Shown here one piece after another: positions 1-8,574 of a DNA stretch of 64,000 nt. Both the position numbers and the translations under genes were made by a program. The notes below the pieces were generated by a model. The model was not told the origin of the DNA, made no database searches, and saw only the letters and a program-made list of their open reading frames with translations. Where the stretch lies: NCBI GenBank assembly GCA_004297765.1, contig SCTZ01000222.1:1-64000 (forward strand). The letters are read 5' to 3'. This DNA is from Chloroflexota bacterium. Its GTDB lineage: Bacteria; Chloroflexota; Dehalococcoidia; FW602-bin16. Position 1 is the stretch's first letter. Each line of letters opens with the position of its first letter.

Positions 1-262
1 GTCCTCCTGGATCGTGAGTGTCGTGCGGAAACACCATTCACTTTCCAGGATACACGCTGTTCGCCACTCCTTTCTTGCTTGCTCATCTGCCTCTCCAATT
101 TTAATCGGACAGCATTGGGGCAGGGGGCACGCCCTACCCCACCCCTGGCGGATACGGCGATCCGCCACTACGGATGTCGATTGGACTTGGCGGATGAACC
201 AATTAGCCCCTACTGCTAGACAGTATCGCCCATCCGGGCTGCAGCGTCAACAGTGACGGCCG
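1..262. other. Intergenic start of window, no supported gene
   Basis: No reading frame here has convincing coding character; the 80-codon frame at 14-256 has no recognisable motif and no clear ribosome binding site. The stretch holds one palindromic repeat at about 145-173 (CTGGCGGAT ... ATCCGCCACTACGG), related to the pair near 48.2-48.4 kb. Confidence 0.5.
145..173. repeat. Intergenic palindrome, GGCGGA...TCCGCC family
   Basis: GGCGGAT and ATCCGCC form a short hairpin, with CACTACGG following. The same right flank (CCGCCACTACGG) recurs at about 48400 and its inverse (CCGTAGTGGCGG) at about 48220. This supports a dispersed intergenic repeat family; there is no U-tract to make it a classic terminator. 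Confidence 0.5.
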
Positions 263-1795
263 CTACAACCTGCCACTGCGAACCACTCCATCGACCAGGG
301 TGGCTACCACGGGGATGTCCTTGATGAGGTCGGGCGCGACCTCCAGCGGATTGGCGTCGAGCACGACCAGATCGGCGGCTTTGCCTGGAGTGATGCTACC
401 CTTAGCGGTCTCCTCGAAGGCCGCGTAGGCCGCGTCGATGGTGAAGCCGCGGAGAGCCTCGTAGGGTGTGAGGCTCTGCGCGGACACCGTGTGGTTGACC
501 GCGCCATGCATGCTGAGTAGGGGATTCAACGGGCCGATATAGCTGTCACTGCCACCAACCAGGGTAACGCCCGCATCCACGATATCCCTCAGCCGGTACA
601 TCTGGCGGAGACGCGTTTCCCCCAGGCGGCGGAGGAAGGTGCGCTCCTGGTTGCGATAGCCGAGCAAGGCAGTCTGTACCGCGACACAGAGTCCGAGCCT
701 GGCCGAGCGATGGATCTGCTCCGGGGTGGCCAGCGAGTAGTGCTCGATCCTGTGTCGATGATCTGAGCGCGGCTGCACCTTCACTGCCCGCTCGTAGGCC
801 CGCAGCAACTGATCGATGGCCCGATCGCCGATGGCGTGCATGCTAATCTGCAGCCCGGCCGCGTGGGCGCGCAGGACGAAGTCTTCTAGCTCCTGGTCCG
901 AGAAGTACAGCACCCCGGACGTCTCCAGCTCGTCGGCATAGGGCGCGGACAGAGCGGCCGTATGCGAGGCCACACTCCCGTCGACCAGCAGACAGCCCCC
1001 AATACGCGGCAGCCCCAGCTGCAGCACGCGATCCACGTCCCGCGTCTGGTAGTAGACCACCGTTTTGACAGGGATCTTGTCGCCGACCTCCATCAGCACC
1101 TGTACGTCGCGGTCGCCGCGAGCCCAGTGCCCCTCCAGGGCATGGACCGTGGTGATGCCCACTCGCAAGCATTCTTCCGAGACTATGCGCATGGCCTGCA
1201 GGCGGGTCTGGTCATCGACCAGAGTCAGCTTTTGGCCGGCCATCCTGCGGGCCTCGGCTCGCAGCAGCCCCGTTGGCAGTCCGGTGCCGGGGTCGCGAAT
1301 GATGCCCAGCGTGTCGACGGGTAGATCGAGATAGGTCAGCGTCAGGCTGTTGACCACCACCGAGTGCCCGTCTCGTTGAGCCATGTAGACCAGCTTGTCC
1401 GGAATAACCTCGTCGATCTCCTCCCGAGTGGGCGGACGACGCTCCGCCAGCGCATCAGGATCCAGCCCGCTGGCGCGGACGATGTGGGGCTGACGAGCGG
1501 ACTCGCGGAGCAGGACGGATAGCACATCCGCCACGCTTGTGCAATCCTGCAGACGCGGGCCCAGGCGGGATAAGCCGGTGGACATGAAGTGAATATGGGT
1601 GTCGATGAAACCGGGCAACAGAACCTTTCCACCCAGCTCGACTACCCCCGTGCTCGGTCGCCGCTTCTGTTGAGCATCCACGGCCGATCCCACGAAGACG
1701 CAGCGGCCATCTTCGATCAAGACGGCCTCGGCCACCGGTCGACCGGGGTCCATGGTGATGACCTGTCCCCCTGTTAACAGCAGGCTGGTATTCAC
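263..1795 (-). CDS. Amidohydrolase family protein (YtcJ-like metal-dependent hydrolase)
   Basis: A 510-aa amidohydrolase of the YtcJ/COG1574 type, predicted cytoplasmic, hydrolysing an unknown amide or cyclic substrate. It shows the N-terminal beta-sandwich start (LLLTGGQVITMDPG), the metal-binding motif GFIDTHIHF near residue 63, MHAIGDRAID mid-protein, RIEHYSLATPEQ, and a late GGSDSYIGPLNPL with the metal-ligand Asp, followed by the C-terminal GSITPGKAADLVVLD. Length is normal for the family. Start is a GTG with GGAG a few bases upstream. It lies 13 bp downstream of the TolB-like lipoprotein gene, so the two are probably co-transcribed. Substrate cannot be predicted; these enzymes are often mis-annotated as formamidases or cytosine deaminases. 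Confidence 0.88.
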   Translation of the reverse strand: MNTSLLLTGGQVITMDPGRPVAEAVLIEDGRCVFVGSAVDAQQKRRPSTGVVELGGKVLLPGFIDTHIHFMSTGLSRLGPRLQDCTSVADVLSVLLRESARQPHIVRASGLDPDALAERRPPTREEIDEVIPDKLVYMAQRDGHSVVVNSLTLTYLDLPVDTLGIIRDPGTGLPTGLLRAEARRMAGQKLTLVDDQTRLQAMRIVSEECLRVGITTVHALEGHWARGDRDVQVLMEVGDKIPVKTVVYYQTRDVDRVLQLGLPRIGGCLLVDGSVASHTAALSAPYADELETSGVLYFSDQELEDFVLRAHAAGLQISMHAIGDRAIDQLLRAYERAVKVQPRSDHRHRIEHYSLATPEQIHRSARLGLCVAVQTALLGYRNQERTFLRRLGETRLRQMYRLRDIVDAGVTLVGGSDSYIGPLNPLLSMHGAVNHTVSAQSLTPYEALRGFTIDAAYAAFEETAKGSITPGKAADLVVLDANPLEVAPDLIKDIPVVATLVDGVVRSGRL

Positions 1796-1808
1796 ACTTC
1801 TGCTCCGT

Positions 1809-2819
1809 TCAACGGCTCCAGGACAATCCCCCGACTGAATCGACGCTCTGCCCGGGCATCAAGGGGACGGCCCCCGTTCCGCGCGCGCTGCCGGTCGGCG
1901 GCATGCTGAAGGTCACTGAGACCTCGAACTGGCTCCCACGGACCGACAGAAAGGCTATGTACTCGCCGTTCGGAGACCAGGCGGGAGAGCGAGATGTTCC
2001 ATCGTCCGTCAGCCGTATCTGGTTGCCGCCGCTCGGGTCCATGGCCCAGATGTCGTGCCTGTCCGCGTCGCGCGCAACGAAGGCGATGCGACGTCCATCG
2101 GGCGAGAACTGCGGATCGTAAGCGCCATCCTTGACATTGGTTAGCGGCTGCCAGCGGCCGGTGTCCAATGTGTAGAGCCAGATTTGCTCCTGGTCGCTCC
2201 GGAACCCGGCGATTGCCAACTGCTTTCCATCGGGCGACCAACTGTAGCCGTCGATGCCACCCCGCCAATCGATCACGGCGAGCCGACGCGTCCCACCGCC
2301 CGACGTATTCATGGACCACAGGGCTAGATCGATGGTGGTGGCGTCAGTGAGATAGCTAATGAGCTTACCGTCGGGCGACCAGGCAGGCTTGAAGACCCAG
2401 ACATCGGCGCGCGCCGCTCGATAGCGGGTCAACTGCTCGGGACTCCCCGCATCCAATCGCAGCGTATAGAGATCGGAGCTCATCTCGCCGCGCGTCACGT
2501 AGGCGATGCGACTGCCATCCGGAGACCAGGCTGGCTGAGAATCGGTTTCACCGTCCGTCAGGAATCGCACGCTCCCGTTCTGCCACAACCCGATGCGGCC
2601 GGCCTGTGCGAAGACGATCCGCCCGTACGGCTTGAGCCCCGCCGGTGGAGTCGAACCGGGCGTCGGCGTGGGCTGTGTCGCCCTGAGGAGCGTGGAGCTC
2701 GCCGTGGGCGTTGCGGCGAGAAGATCGCCGAACGGCAGTTGTCCGCCGAAGCATCCAGGCAAGAGCACTACCAGAGCCAGTAGAGCCATGCCCAGGCTAA
2801 CACGGAAGCTCTCTGTCAA
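1809..2819 (-). CDS. TolB-like WD40/PD40 beta-propeller lipoprotein
   Basis: A 336-aa exported protein with an N-terminal hydrophobic stretch ending in a lipobox (LLPGC, Cys about residue 22), a Pro/Thr-rich linker, then about six PD40 blades of the form PAWSPDGSRIAYV / PQFSPDGRRIAFVARD / PAWSPNGEYIAFLS. This is the TolB C-terminal propeller fold, usually a binding scaffold rather than an enzyme. The probable location is the outer face of the cytoplasmic membrane. The annotated start is TTG; an internal ATG (MALLALVVLLPGC, about 2789) also leaves the signal sequence intact and may be the true start. It precedes the amidohydrolase by 13 bp, suggesting a binding-protein/enzyme pair. Function otherwise unknown. 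Confidence 0.8.
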   Translation of the reverse strand: MTESFRVSLGMALLALVVLLPGCFGGQLPFGDLLAATPTASSTLLRATQPTPTPGSTPPAGLKPYGRIVFAQAGRIGLWQNGSVRFLTDGETDSQPAWSPDGSRIAYVTRGEMSSDLYTLRLDAGSPEQLTRYRAARADVWVFKPAWSPDGKLISYLTDATTIDLALWSMNTSGGGTRRLAVIDWRGGIDGYSWSPDGKQLAIAGFRSDQEQIWLYTLDTGRWQPLTNVKDGAYDPQFSPDGRRIAFVARDADRHDIWAMDPSGGNQIRLTDDGTSRSPAWSPNGEYIAFLSVRGSQFEVSVTFSMPPTGSARGTGAVPLMPGQSVDSVGGLSWSR

Positions 2820-2948
2820 TGCTCACGCCCCATACGACCCTACTTTGCACAGAATCAGAGGAACCTGCGTGGAAGTAATCCAACGCCAACCCACCATCGG
2901 ATGAGACCTAGCCGTAAATCACGAACGGTGCAGACCGTGAAGCCGAGT

Positions 2949-2983
2949 CCTGGGAGCGCGGGTATCCTGCCCGCACTCCCAGG
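2949..2983. repeat. Palindromic intergenic repeat, CCTGGGAG...CTCCCAGG family
   Basis: CCTGGGAG-C-GCGGG ... CCCGC-A-CTCCCAGG forms a long hairpin in the gap between the lipoprotein gene and pyrD. Related copies occur at 42281-42343 and 48118-48150, with a degenerate copy at about 45843. No poly-T follows, so it is called a repeat rather than a terminator. Confidence 0.7.
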
Positions 2984-3014
2984 TAGCACTGTCTCTCACG
3001 ATCATAACCAGGTC

Positions 3015-4013
3015 TCACCTAGTTGAGGTCTGTTCGGGGGAACCCCCTGCCCCCCGTCTCAATGGCGCACCGGGCAGGGCCGCGCCCACGATCTCGCCGA
3101 TGGACACCGCCCTTTGCTCGCGCAGAAACGAGCGCAAGCCGGAGACGATCTCCAGAGCCACCTGCGGCCGGGAGAAGGTCGCGGTGCCCACCTGCACGGC
3201 CGTGGCTCCGGCCATAATGAACTCCAGGGCATCTCCGGAGGTCGCGATGCCACCGCAGCCGATCAATGGAACACGCACCGCGCGGGCGACCTGATAGACC
3301 ATGCGCAGGGCCACGGGCTTGATGGCGGGTCCGGAGAGTCCTCCAGTGGCCGTGGCAAGGGAGGGACGACGCCGACAGATGTCAATGCTCAGGCCCAGCA
3401 GAGTATTGATGAGGGTGAGTGCGTCCGCGCCCGCCTCTACTACGGCCTCCGCGATCTCCACCACGTTGCCAACGTTTGGCGTCAGCTTGACGATCACGGG
3501 CAGGTCCGTGTAGTCTTTCACTGCACGCGTGACGCTGGCCGCGGAACTCGGGTCGCGCCCGAACTCCATGCCGCCAGCGCTGACGTTGGGACAACTGATG
3601 TTAATCTCCAGGCCGGCCACACCGGGGACCCCGTCCAGACGCTCGGCTACGGCCGCGTATTGCTCGACGGTCTCGCCGGCCACGTTCACAATCACGGGCA
3701 CCGTCCACTGGGCCCAGATCGGGGCCTTCTCGCGAACCACGGCCCGCACGCCGATGTTCTGGAGTCCGATGGAGTTCAACATGCCGGCGGGCGTCTCGAC
3801 GGTGCGATGCTGCGCGTTGCCACGCCGCGGCCGCAGGGTCACGCCCTTGGAGACAATGGCCCCCAGTCGCTGGATATCGATAAGCTTGGCGTATTCGGTG
3901 CCATAGCCGAAGGTGCCCGAGGCCACCATGACGGGGTTGTTCAGACGCAACCCTCGCTTGTGTTGAGGGGCCAGTTCTACGTGCAGATCGATGTCGTCGC
4001 GATCGTAGGTCAT
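3015..4013 (-). CDS. pyrD: Dihydroorotate dehydrogenase B, catalytic subunit PyrD
   Basis: A 332-aa class 1B dihydroorotate dehydrogenase, FMN-binding TIM barrel, oxidising dihydroorotate to orotate in pyrimidine synthesis. Seen: N-terminal LNNPVMVASGTFGYGTEY, the active-site loop LEINISCPNVSAGG with the catalytic Cys typical of class 1 enzymes, KLTPNVGN, INTLLG, the C-terminal phosphate-binding PLIGCGGIATSGDALEFIMAGA and VQVGTA. The Cys (not Ser) and the adjacent pyrK fit the NAD-linked heterotetrameric B type. The ATG overlaps the pyrK stop as ATGA, indicating translational coupling. Length is slightly above the usual ~310 aa because of an N-terminal extension and a polar tail. High confidence in family and role. 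Confidence 0.95.
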   Translation of the reverse strand: MTYDRDDIDLHVELAPQHKRGLRLNNPVMVASGTFGYGTEYAKLIDIQRLGAIVSKGVTLRPRRGNAQHRTVETPAGMLNSIGLQNIGVRAVVREKAPIWAQWTVPVIVNVAGETVEQYAAVAERLDGVPGVAGLEINISCPNVSAGGMEFGRDPSSAASVTRAVKDYTDLPVIVKLTPNVGNVVEIAEAVVEAGADALTLINTLLGLSIDICRRRPSLATATGGLSGPAIKPVALRMVYQVARAVRVPLIGCGGIATSGDALEFIMAGATAVQVGTATFSRPQVALEIVSGLRSFLREQRAVSIGEIVGAALPGAPLRRGAGGSPEQTSTR

Positions 4014-4819
4014 AGCACCAACTCCCTCAGCTCGAAGACCGGCCCTTCATAGCAGACACGATGGGTGCCTCCCCGCCGCGTCTGGACGGCGCACGACAAG
4101 CATGCCCCCACGCCACAGGCCATGTGCTCTTCTAAACAGACCTGGACGCTCTTCTCCAGGGTAGGCTCGTTGAGCAGGGCGGACATGGTGCCGTACATCG
4201 GCATAGGCCCGCAGGCAAAGATCTGATCGGCCCAATCGAGATGGGGCGGTAGTAGCTCGGTGACCAGCCCCTTGTGGCCGCTGGAGCCATCATCCGTGGC
4301 CACCAGCAGCTCCACCTCCGGGGGAATCAACTCCTGTGGGAAGAGCGATTCCCGGGTCGGCGCGCCGAGCAGCAGCGTCACGGACAGGTTCTTGGCCACG
4401 GCCTCGTCGGCCAAGGCCACCAGTGGCGCGACGCCCATGTTGCCGGCCACCAGCAGCAGGTTGTGCGCGCGTGGATGGATCGAGAAGCCGTTTCCGAGCG
4501 GACCGAGCACGTCCACACTATCGCCCCGCTCCCGGGTGCAGAGCCAGCGCGAGCCGCGCCCCTGAGCGCGTATCATCAAGGCAAACTCGTCGCGCGGACC
4601 GTCGCCCTCCGCGCGGGCGTCGGATCTCGGCGCGAGTCGGTGAAGGCTAAAGGGACGCCGCAGAAGCGGATCTACCGTCTCGTCATCGGGGCCGCAGCGA
4701 ACCATGTAGAACTGCCCGGGTTTGGCCCGCGGGAAGCCGGATGTGGGCTGAAAGTGCATTACGTGCACCCCGGGTGTGATCGCCGCGTTTGACGACACGC
4801 GGCACAGGCCAAGCTTCAA
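4010..4819 (-). CDS. pyrK: Dihydroorotate dehydrogenase B, electron-transfer subunit PyrK
   Basis: A 269-aa PyrK: FAD/NAD-binding ferredoxin-reductase fold with a C-terminal [2Fe-2S] cluster that passes electrons from PyrD to NAD+. Seen: FAD-binding PLLRRPFSLHR, the GSRWLC and LLVAGNMGVAPLVALADEA nucleotide-binding region, and the cluster loop CLEEHMACGVGACLSCAVQ...CYEGPVF, which supplies four Cys. Start is TTG, preceded by GGAGGAAG at good spacing. It is the first gene of a two-gene operon with pyrD, read from a promoter at 4870-4898. The gene order pyrK-pyrD with overlap is typical of Gram-positive and Chloroflexota genomes. Confidence 0.95.
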   Translation of the reverse strand: MKLGLCRVSSNAAITPGVHVMHFQPTSGFPRAKPGQFYMVRCGPDDETVDPLLRRPFSLHRLAPRSDARAEGDGPRDEFALMIRAQGRGSRWLCTRERGDSVDVLGPLGNGFSIHPRAHNLLLVAGNMGVAPLVALADEAVAKNLSVTLLLGAPTRESLFPQELIPPEVELLVATDDGSSGHKGLVTELLPPHLDWADQIFACGPMPMYGTMSALLNEPTLEKSVQVCLEEHMACGVGACLSCAVQTRRGGTHRVCYEGPVFELRELVL

Positions 4820-4869
4820 AGAGACTTCCTCCGAAGGGATCGCTGGATCGAGAGGATTGGACCTAGCCT

Positions 4870-4898
4870 ATTATACTCCATTTGTGCGCCATTGTCCG
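4870..4898 (-). promoter_or_regulatory. Sigma70-type promoter for pyrK-pyrD
   Basis: On the minus strand a -35 CGGACA (4898-4893, 4/6) and a perfect -10 TATAAT (4875-4870) are separated by 17 bp, about 50 bp upstream of the pyrK TTG start. Confidence 0.6.
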
Positions 4899-4959
4899 TC
4901 GGCAAGGCAGAGGCGCCCCGGCGGCTGTACCGAATCCTTCCCGACGCTAGCTCCAATGC

Positions 4960-4989
4960 TTGACGCCAGAAGAAACCCTCCGCCATACT
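4960..4989 (+). promoter_or_regulatory. Probable sigma70-type promoter for the encapsulin gene
   Basis: -35 TTGACG (4960-4965) and -10 CATACT (4984-4989) with an 18-bp spacer, about 100 bp upstream of the encapsulin start and divergent from the pyrK promoter. Confidence 0.5.
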
Positions 4990-5092
4990 TAAGCTAGGTG
5001 GTTTGTGTGCAGTAAGCTCGCTCGCCGGCGGATTCACTTGCATGACGTGGTCGTGACGGGTCGGGCGGGAGAAATCCATGCGGGAGGCAGAG

Positions 5093-6019
5093 ATGGCGGA
5101 TTTTACTATGCGCGCCGCGGCGCCCCTGTCGGCCGAGCAATGGGGTAGCATCGAGCAGATCGTCCTTGACGTAGCGCGACGGGTTCTGGTGGGACGACGT
5201 TTCATACCGATCTTCGGACCTCTAGGTCCGGGCGTTCAGACGGTCGCCGATGACGAGTTCACAGGCACCGGGCAGGGTGTCGTCTCCGGCTTCGGCGACG
5301 AGCCAGGCGCCATCGTGCAATCCCAGGCTCGGCGCTACGTAGCCCTACCCATTATCTACAAAGACTTTCGAGTCTACTGGCGTGACGTAGAGACCAGCCA
5401 GCAGTTCGGAGTTCCTTTGGAGGTCAGCACAGCCGCGGCCGCGGCGGCCTTCACAGCCCAGGCCGAGGACAGTCTGATCTTCAACGGCAACGAGGCTCTG
5501 GGCCAGCACGGGCTGCTCGACGCCCCGGGGCGGACGACGGTGCCTATGAGCGATTGGGGAACCATGGGCAACGCCTTCCGCGACGTCGTGGGCGCCAGCG
5601 AGGCGCTCCTACGGGCCGGCTTCTTTGGACCCTATGCGCTAGTGGTCAGTCCACTCCTATACGCCAGCATGAACCGAGTCTACGAGAACACCGGCGTGCT
5701 GGAGATCGAGCAGGTCAGGAAGCTGATGACAGCCGGGGTTTACCAGACGGCCGTCGTGCCTGAGCCGACCGCGGTGGTCATTTCGGCCAGCGCGGAGAAC
5801 CTGGATCTGGCCCTGGGGCAGGACTACACCGTTGCTTTCCTTGAGACGCGCGAAATGAACCACTACTTCCGCGTCTTCGAGACGCTGGCGCTGCGCACCA
5901 AGAGACACGGTGCCATCTGCACGCTGGAGGGTGGTCCACCCCGCCCAGCTGCCGCCGGCGCTCGCGGCCGCCGCGGTCGGCGACCACGCGCGGGCGAGGG
6001 TGAACAAGAAGGCGTCTAA
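5093..6019 (+). CDS. Encapsulin shell protein (family 1, HK97 fold)
   Basis: A 308-aa family 1 encapsulin, which self-assembles into an icosahedral protein compartment. Recognised from APLSAEQWGSIEQ at the N-terminus, GRRFIPIFGPLGPG, LPIIYKDFRVYWRDVE in the E-loop region, AEDSLIFNG, GPYALVVSPLLYASMNRVYENTGVLEIEQVRKL in the A-domain, and LALGQDYTVAFL...YFRVFETLALR near the C-terminus. The shell fold ends around residue 280 and is followed by about 28 extra residues rich in Arg, Gly, Pro and Ala. Start at ATG 5093 is preferred over 5078 because GGGAGG sits 5 bp upstream. No ferritin-like, DyP peroxidase or other classical cargo is adjacent: neighbours are pyrK (divergent) and an M23 peptidase (convergent). 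Cargo must be encoded elsewhere if it exists. Confidence 0.9.
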   Translation: MADFTMRAAAPLSAEQWGSIEQIVLDVARRVLVGRRFIPIFGPLGPGVQTVADDEFTGTGQGVVSGFGDEPGAIVQSQARRYVALPIIYKDFRVYWRDVETSQQFGVPLEVSTAAAAAAFTAQAEDSLIFNGNEALGQHGLLDAPGRTTVPMSDWGTMGNAFRDVVGASEALLRAGFFGPYALVVSPLLYASMNRVYENTGVLEIEQVRKLMTAGVYQTAVVPEPTAVVISASAENLDLALGQDYTVAFLETREMNHYFRVFETLALRTKRHGAICTLEGGPPRPAAAGARGRRGRRPRAGEGEQEGV

Positions 6020-6062
6020 TACTACAACGTTACTTCTGGCTTGCTGCTTTGCCCTCTTCCCT

Positions 6063-6159
6063 GTCATTCCGAGGCGCGCACGCCGAGGAATCCGCGCCCC
6101 TTGCCATTCGTACGGCAGAGGGTCCGGATTCTTCCTCGTCTCAGGCGAGTCAGAATGAC
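6063..6159. repeat. Palindromic intergenic element with GTCATTC/GAATGAC ends
   Basis: About 97 bp bounded by GTCATTC and GAATGAC, with inner arms GAGGAATCC and GGATTCTTCCTC. It lies between the convergent encapsulin and M23 peptidase genes. Similar elements are at 7145-7222 and, as a half-copy, at 33250-33278. Confidence 0.65.
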
Positions 6160-6192
6160 AAAGATAAGCACTCAAACAGAAAGTGATATTGG

Positions 6193-6936
6193 TCACGGTA
6201 GGACCGAGAGTGGATCGGTCAGTCTGCCAGACTGGCGGACCTCGAAGTGGAGGTGCGGGCCGGTGGCGATGCCGGTGGAGCCCACGTAGCCGACCAGCTG
6301 TCCCTGCTCGAGATAGTCGCCGGCTTCTACGGCGAACCGCGAGAGGTGCGCATAGAGAGTGCTGGAGCCGTCCGGATGGCTGAGGATCACTAGGTTGCCG
6401 TAGCCGCTGTAGTCGAAGCCGGCGAACTGCACGTCCCCGCTCTTGGCGGCCACGACAGGTGTGCCCTGACCAGTGGAGATGTCGATCCCCTTGTGGCGGC
6501 CTTCCTCCATGAAGTACTGGCTAATTTGGCCGGAGACCGGCCAGACCAGGTCGATATCGAACCTCGTCCCACCTCGGGAGGAAGCCCCACTGCCCTTTCG
6601 CTCACTATCTGCCTCATCGTATGCTGTGGTGGGGGCATCCGTGGGCATGGGCGTGACAACAGGCGCGGACACTCCAAAGCCCCACCGTGGCACGAGCAAC
6701 TCCTGTCCAACCACGAGGCTATCGGGATCCGTGATGTCGTTAAGAGCGAGGATAGAACCGACGCTGACACCGTAACCGGCGGCGATGGCCTTCAGCGTAT
6801 CGTTTCGCTGCACAACGTAGGTGGCGACGGGGAGATCGATCTGCGCGGCGTGGGAAACGGTAGGCGCGGCGTAGATCAGGGTAGCTGCCAGCAGTAAGGC
6901 GCCACACAAGGCGCACACGAATCCTCTATTGAGCAA
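6193..6936 (-). CDS. LysM domain M23-family metallopeptidase
   Basis: A 247-aa exported murein hydrolase or its regulator. It has a signal-like hydrophobic N-terminus (residues 10-30, ending SHA-A), one LysM domain (about 38-85: TYVVQRNDTLKAIAAGYG ... LVVGQELLVP), a Pro/Ser-rich linker, and a C-terminal peptidase_M23 (LytM) domain with the zinc motifs HKGID and HLH (GPHLHFEV). Both zinc-ligand motifs are intact, so it may be an active endopeptidase acting on peptidoglycan cross-links. The start is TTG with AAGGAGG 8 bp upstream. It stands alone between two palindromic repeats. Confidence 0.9.
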   Translation of the reverse strand: MLNRGFVCALCGALLLAATLIYAAPTVSHAAQIDLPVATYVVQRNDTLKAIAAGYGVSVGSILALNDITDPDSLVVGQELLVPRWGFGVSAPVVTPMPTDAPTTAYDEADSERKGSGASSRGGTRFDIDLVWPVSGQISQYFMEEGRHKGIDISTGQGTPVVAAKSGDVQFAGFDYSGYGNLVILSHPDGSSTLYAHLSRFAVEAGDYLEQGQLVGYVGSTGIATGPHLHFEVRQSGRLTDPLSVLP

Positions 6937-7144
6937 ACCACTCTACCTCCTTCGGGTCCGCGGGCCATACCACGTCTGCGATGGAACAGGAGAAGCCTGA
7001 AAGTCCCTCGAAACGCACCTGCCTGGACAAAAGCCGCCGCCGGTGCCGCCTCGTGGGGTGCCGGAAGACAGCGAAAAGGCGTAGGCGAACTAGCGCTGTG
7101 CTACCGACGAATCGATAGTTGGCCATTCCAGCCGGGCCTTTGAG

Positions 7145-7222
7145 TGTCACCCTGAGCTGCAGCGAAGAATCTCCCCTCCGTCCAAGTAACGAGGAGACCC
7201 TTCGCTGCGGCTCAGGGTGACA
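7145..7222. repeat. Palindromic intergenic element, TGTCACCCTGAG...CTCAGGGTGACA
   Basis: Terminal inverted repeats TGTCACCCTGAG and CTCAGGGTGACA plus inner arms GCAGCGAAG and CTTCGCTGC enclose about 78 bp. It belongs to the same family as 6063-6159 and 33250-33278. It could form a long hairpin in RNA, but there is no poly-T at either end. Confidence 0.7.
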
Positions 7223-7377
7223 AATTATCCAGTTCAGGAGTCACAGAACACTAAGCGCGCGCCGAGCGGTCTAGCAAGACATTGGAATCCGCTAGCTGTC
7301 TTATATCACAAAAAGAGACTGCCGTGCAACAGAGAGGATTGTCATCTGTCGTAAGTTATGCAGGCTTGACCAGTCAC

Positions 7378-8562
7378 TTACCGCCCTTCCCCCTTGGCCC
7401 GCTGCGCCTGTTCCCATTTGGCCTTCTGGGCTACGCGCACCTCTTCGTTGGTGGGGACGTAGCGGGCAAGAAAGTCGTCGCGCAGGGCGGGGAACGTATC
7501 GGAGTCGAGAGCGGCGCGGATCTCCTCCATCAGCTTGACTAGGAAACGCAGGTTGTGGACGCTGGCTAGAGTGTAGCCCAGTAGCTCCTCGGTCTTGAAG
7601 AGATGGTGCAGGTAAGCCGCGGAGAAAGTCGTGCAAGTATAGCAATCGCAGGTCGGGTCGACCGGAGCGTCCATCCGGCGGAAGGAGGCGTTGCGAATGT
7701 TGCGACGGCCCGTGCGGGTGAACAGGGCCCCATTGCGGGCGATCCGGGTGGGCAAGACAGCGTCGAACATGTCCACGCCGCGCTCCACGCATTCGATCAG
7801 ATCCTCTGGCGAGCCTACACCCATCAGGTAGCGTGGCTTGTCGGTCGGCAGCCAGCGCAATGTCTCGGCGAGAATGGCGTAGGTGGTGGCCTTTGGCTCG
7901 CCCAGGCTGAGCCCGCCCACCGCGTAGCCGGGGAAATCCAGGGATGCGAGGAAGGAGGCGGACTCCCGCCGCAGCTCAGGATAGATCCCGCCCTGGACGA
8001 TCCCGAAGAGCCACTGGTCGTCACGGCGCTTTGCGGCCAGACAACGCGCGGACCAACGATGGGTCCGCTCCATAGCCTGGCGGGCGTACTCCTGGTCGCA
8101 GGGGTACGGTGCGCACTCGTCGAAGGCCATAATGATGTCGGCGCCCAGATCCTCCTCCACCCGCATAACCGTCTCCGGCGTGAAGAAATGCTCGCTGCCA
8201 TCGTGGTGAGAGCGGAAGACCACGCCCTCTTCGGTCACCTTGCGCAGATGGCCCAGGCTGAACACCTGAAAGCCACCGCTATCGGTAAGAATAGGACGTG
8301 GCCAGGACATGAAGCCGTGCAATCCGCCCAGGTCCTTGACGATGGCGGTGCCAGGACGCAGGTAGAGATGATAGGCGTTGGACAGCACGATGCTCGCCCC
8401 CAGCTCGGCGAGCTGGTGAGGCGTCACGGCCTTTACTGTGGCCTGAGTCCCCACGGGCATGAAGACGGGAGTCTCGATGTTCCCATGGGGCGTGGTCAAT
8501 CGGCCGCGCCGAGCCTCAGAGCCCGTGGCCGATCGCAGAAGCTGAAAGCTGAGATTTGCCAT
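7378..8562 (-). CDS. tgt: Queuine/preQ1 tRNA-guanine transglycosylase Tgt (canonical)
   Basis: A 394-aa bacterial Tgt that exchanges guanine-34 of GUN-anticodon tRNAs for preQ1 in queuosine synthesis. Signature elements are complete: MPVGTQATVKAV, LSNAYHLYLRPG, the substrate-pocket DSGGFQVFSL, GIVQGG, YAVGGLSLGE, the nucleophile region GVDMFDAVLPTRIARNG, and zinc ligands CDCYTC with VHNLRFL. Length is normal. The ATG at 8562 sits only 6 nt after a perfect TATAAT (8574-8569), so the mRNA is probably leaderless. It borders the accessory island, whose last left-arm gene (12641-13699) is a strongly diverged TGT paralogue; having both in one window is unusual. The presence of tgt suggests the host makes or salvages preQ1/queuine. 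Confidence 0.96.
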   Translation of the reverse strand: MANLSFQLLRSATGSEARRGRLTTPHGNIETPVFMPVGTQATVKAVTPHQLAELGASIVLSNAYHLYLRPGTAIVKDLGGLHGFMSWPRPILTDSGGFQVFSLGHLRKVTEEGVVFRSHHDGSEHFFTPETVMRVEEDLGADIIMAFDECAPYPCDQEYARQAMERTHRWSARCLAAKRRDDQWLFGIVQGGIYPELRRESASFLASLDFPGYAVGGLSLGEPKATTYAILAETLRWLPTDKPRYLMGVGSPEDLIECVERGVDMFDAVLPTRIARNGALFTRTGRRNIRNASFRRMDAPVDPTCDCYTCTTFSAAYLHHLFKTEELLGYTLASVHNLRFLVKLMEEIRAALDSDTFPALRDDFLARYVPTNEEVRVAQKAKWEQAQRAKGEGR

Positions 8563-8568
8563 CGCTGG

Positions 8569-8574
8569 ATTATA
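8569..8574 (-). promoter_or_regulatory. -10 element of tgt, leaderless geometry
   Basis: Minus-strand TATAAT is followed by six nucleotides and then the tgt ATG, placing the expected transcription start at or next to the start codon. No good -35 hexamer is seen. Confidence 0.5.

Noticed and set aside
14-256. 80-codon frame at the window start
   Set aside because: No motif, no ribosome site, and it runs through an intergenic palindrome.
3114-4052. 312-codon frame opposite pyrD
   Set aside because: Exact antisense shadow of pyrD, His/Gly-rich with no family features; typical of GC-rich DNA.
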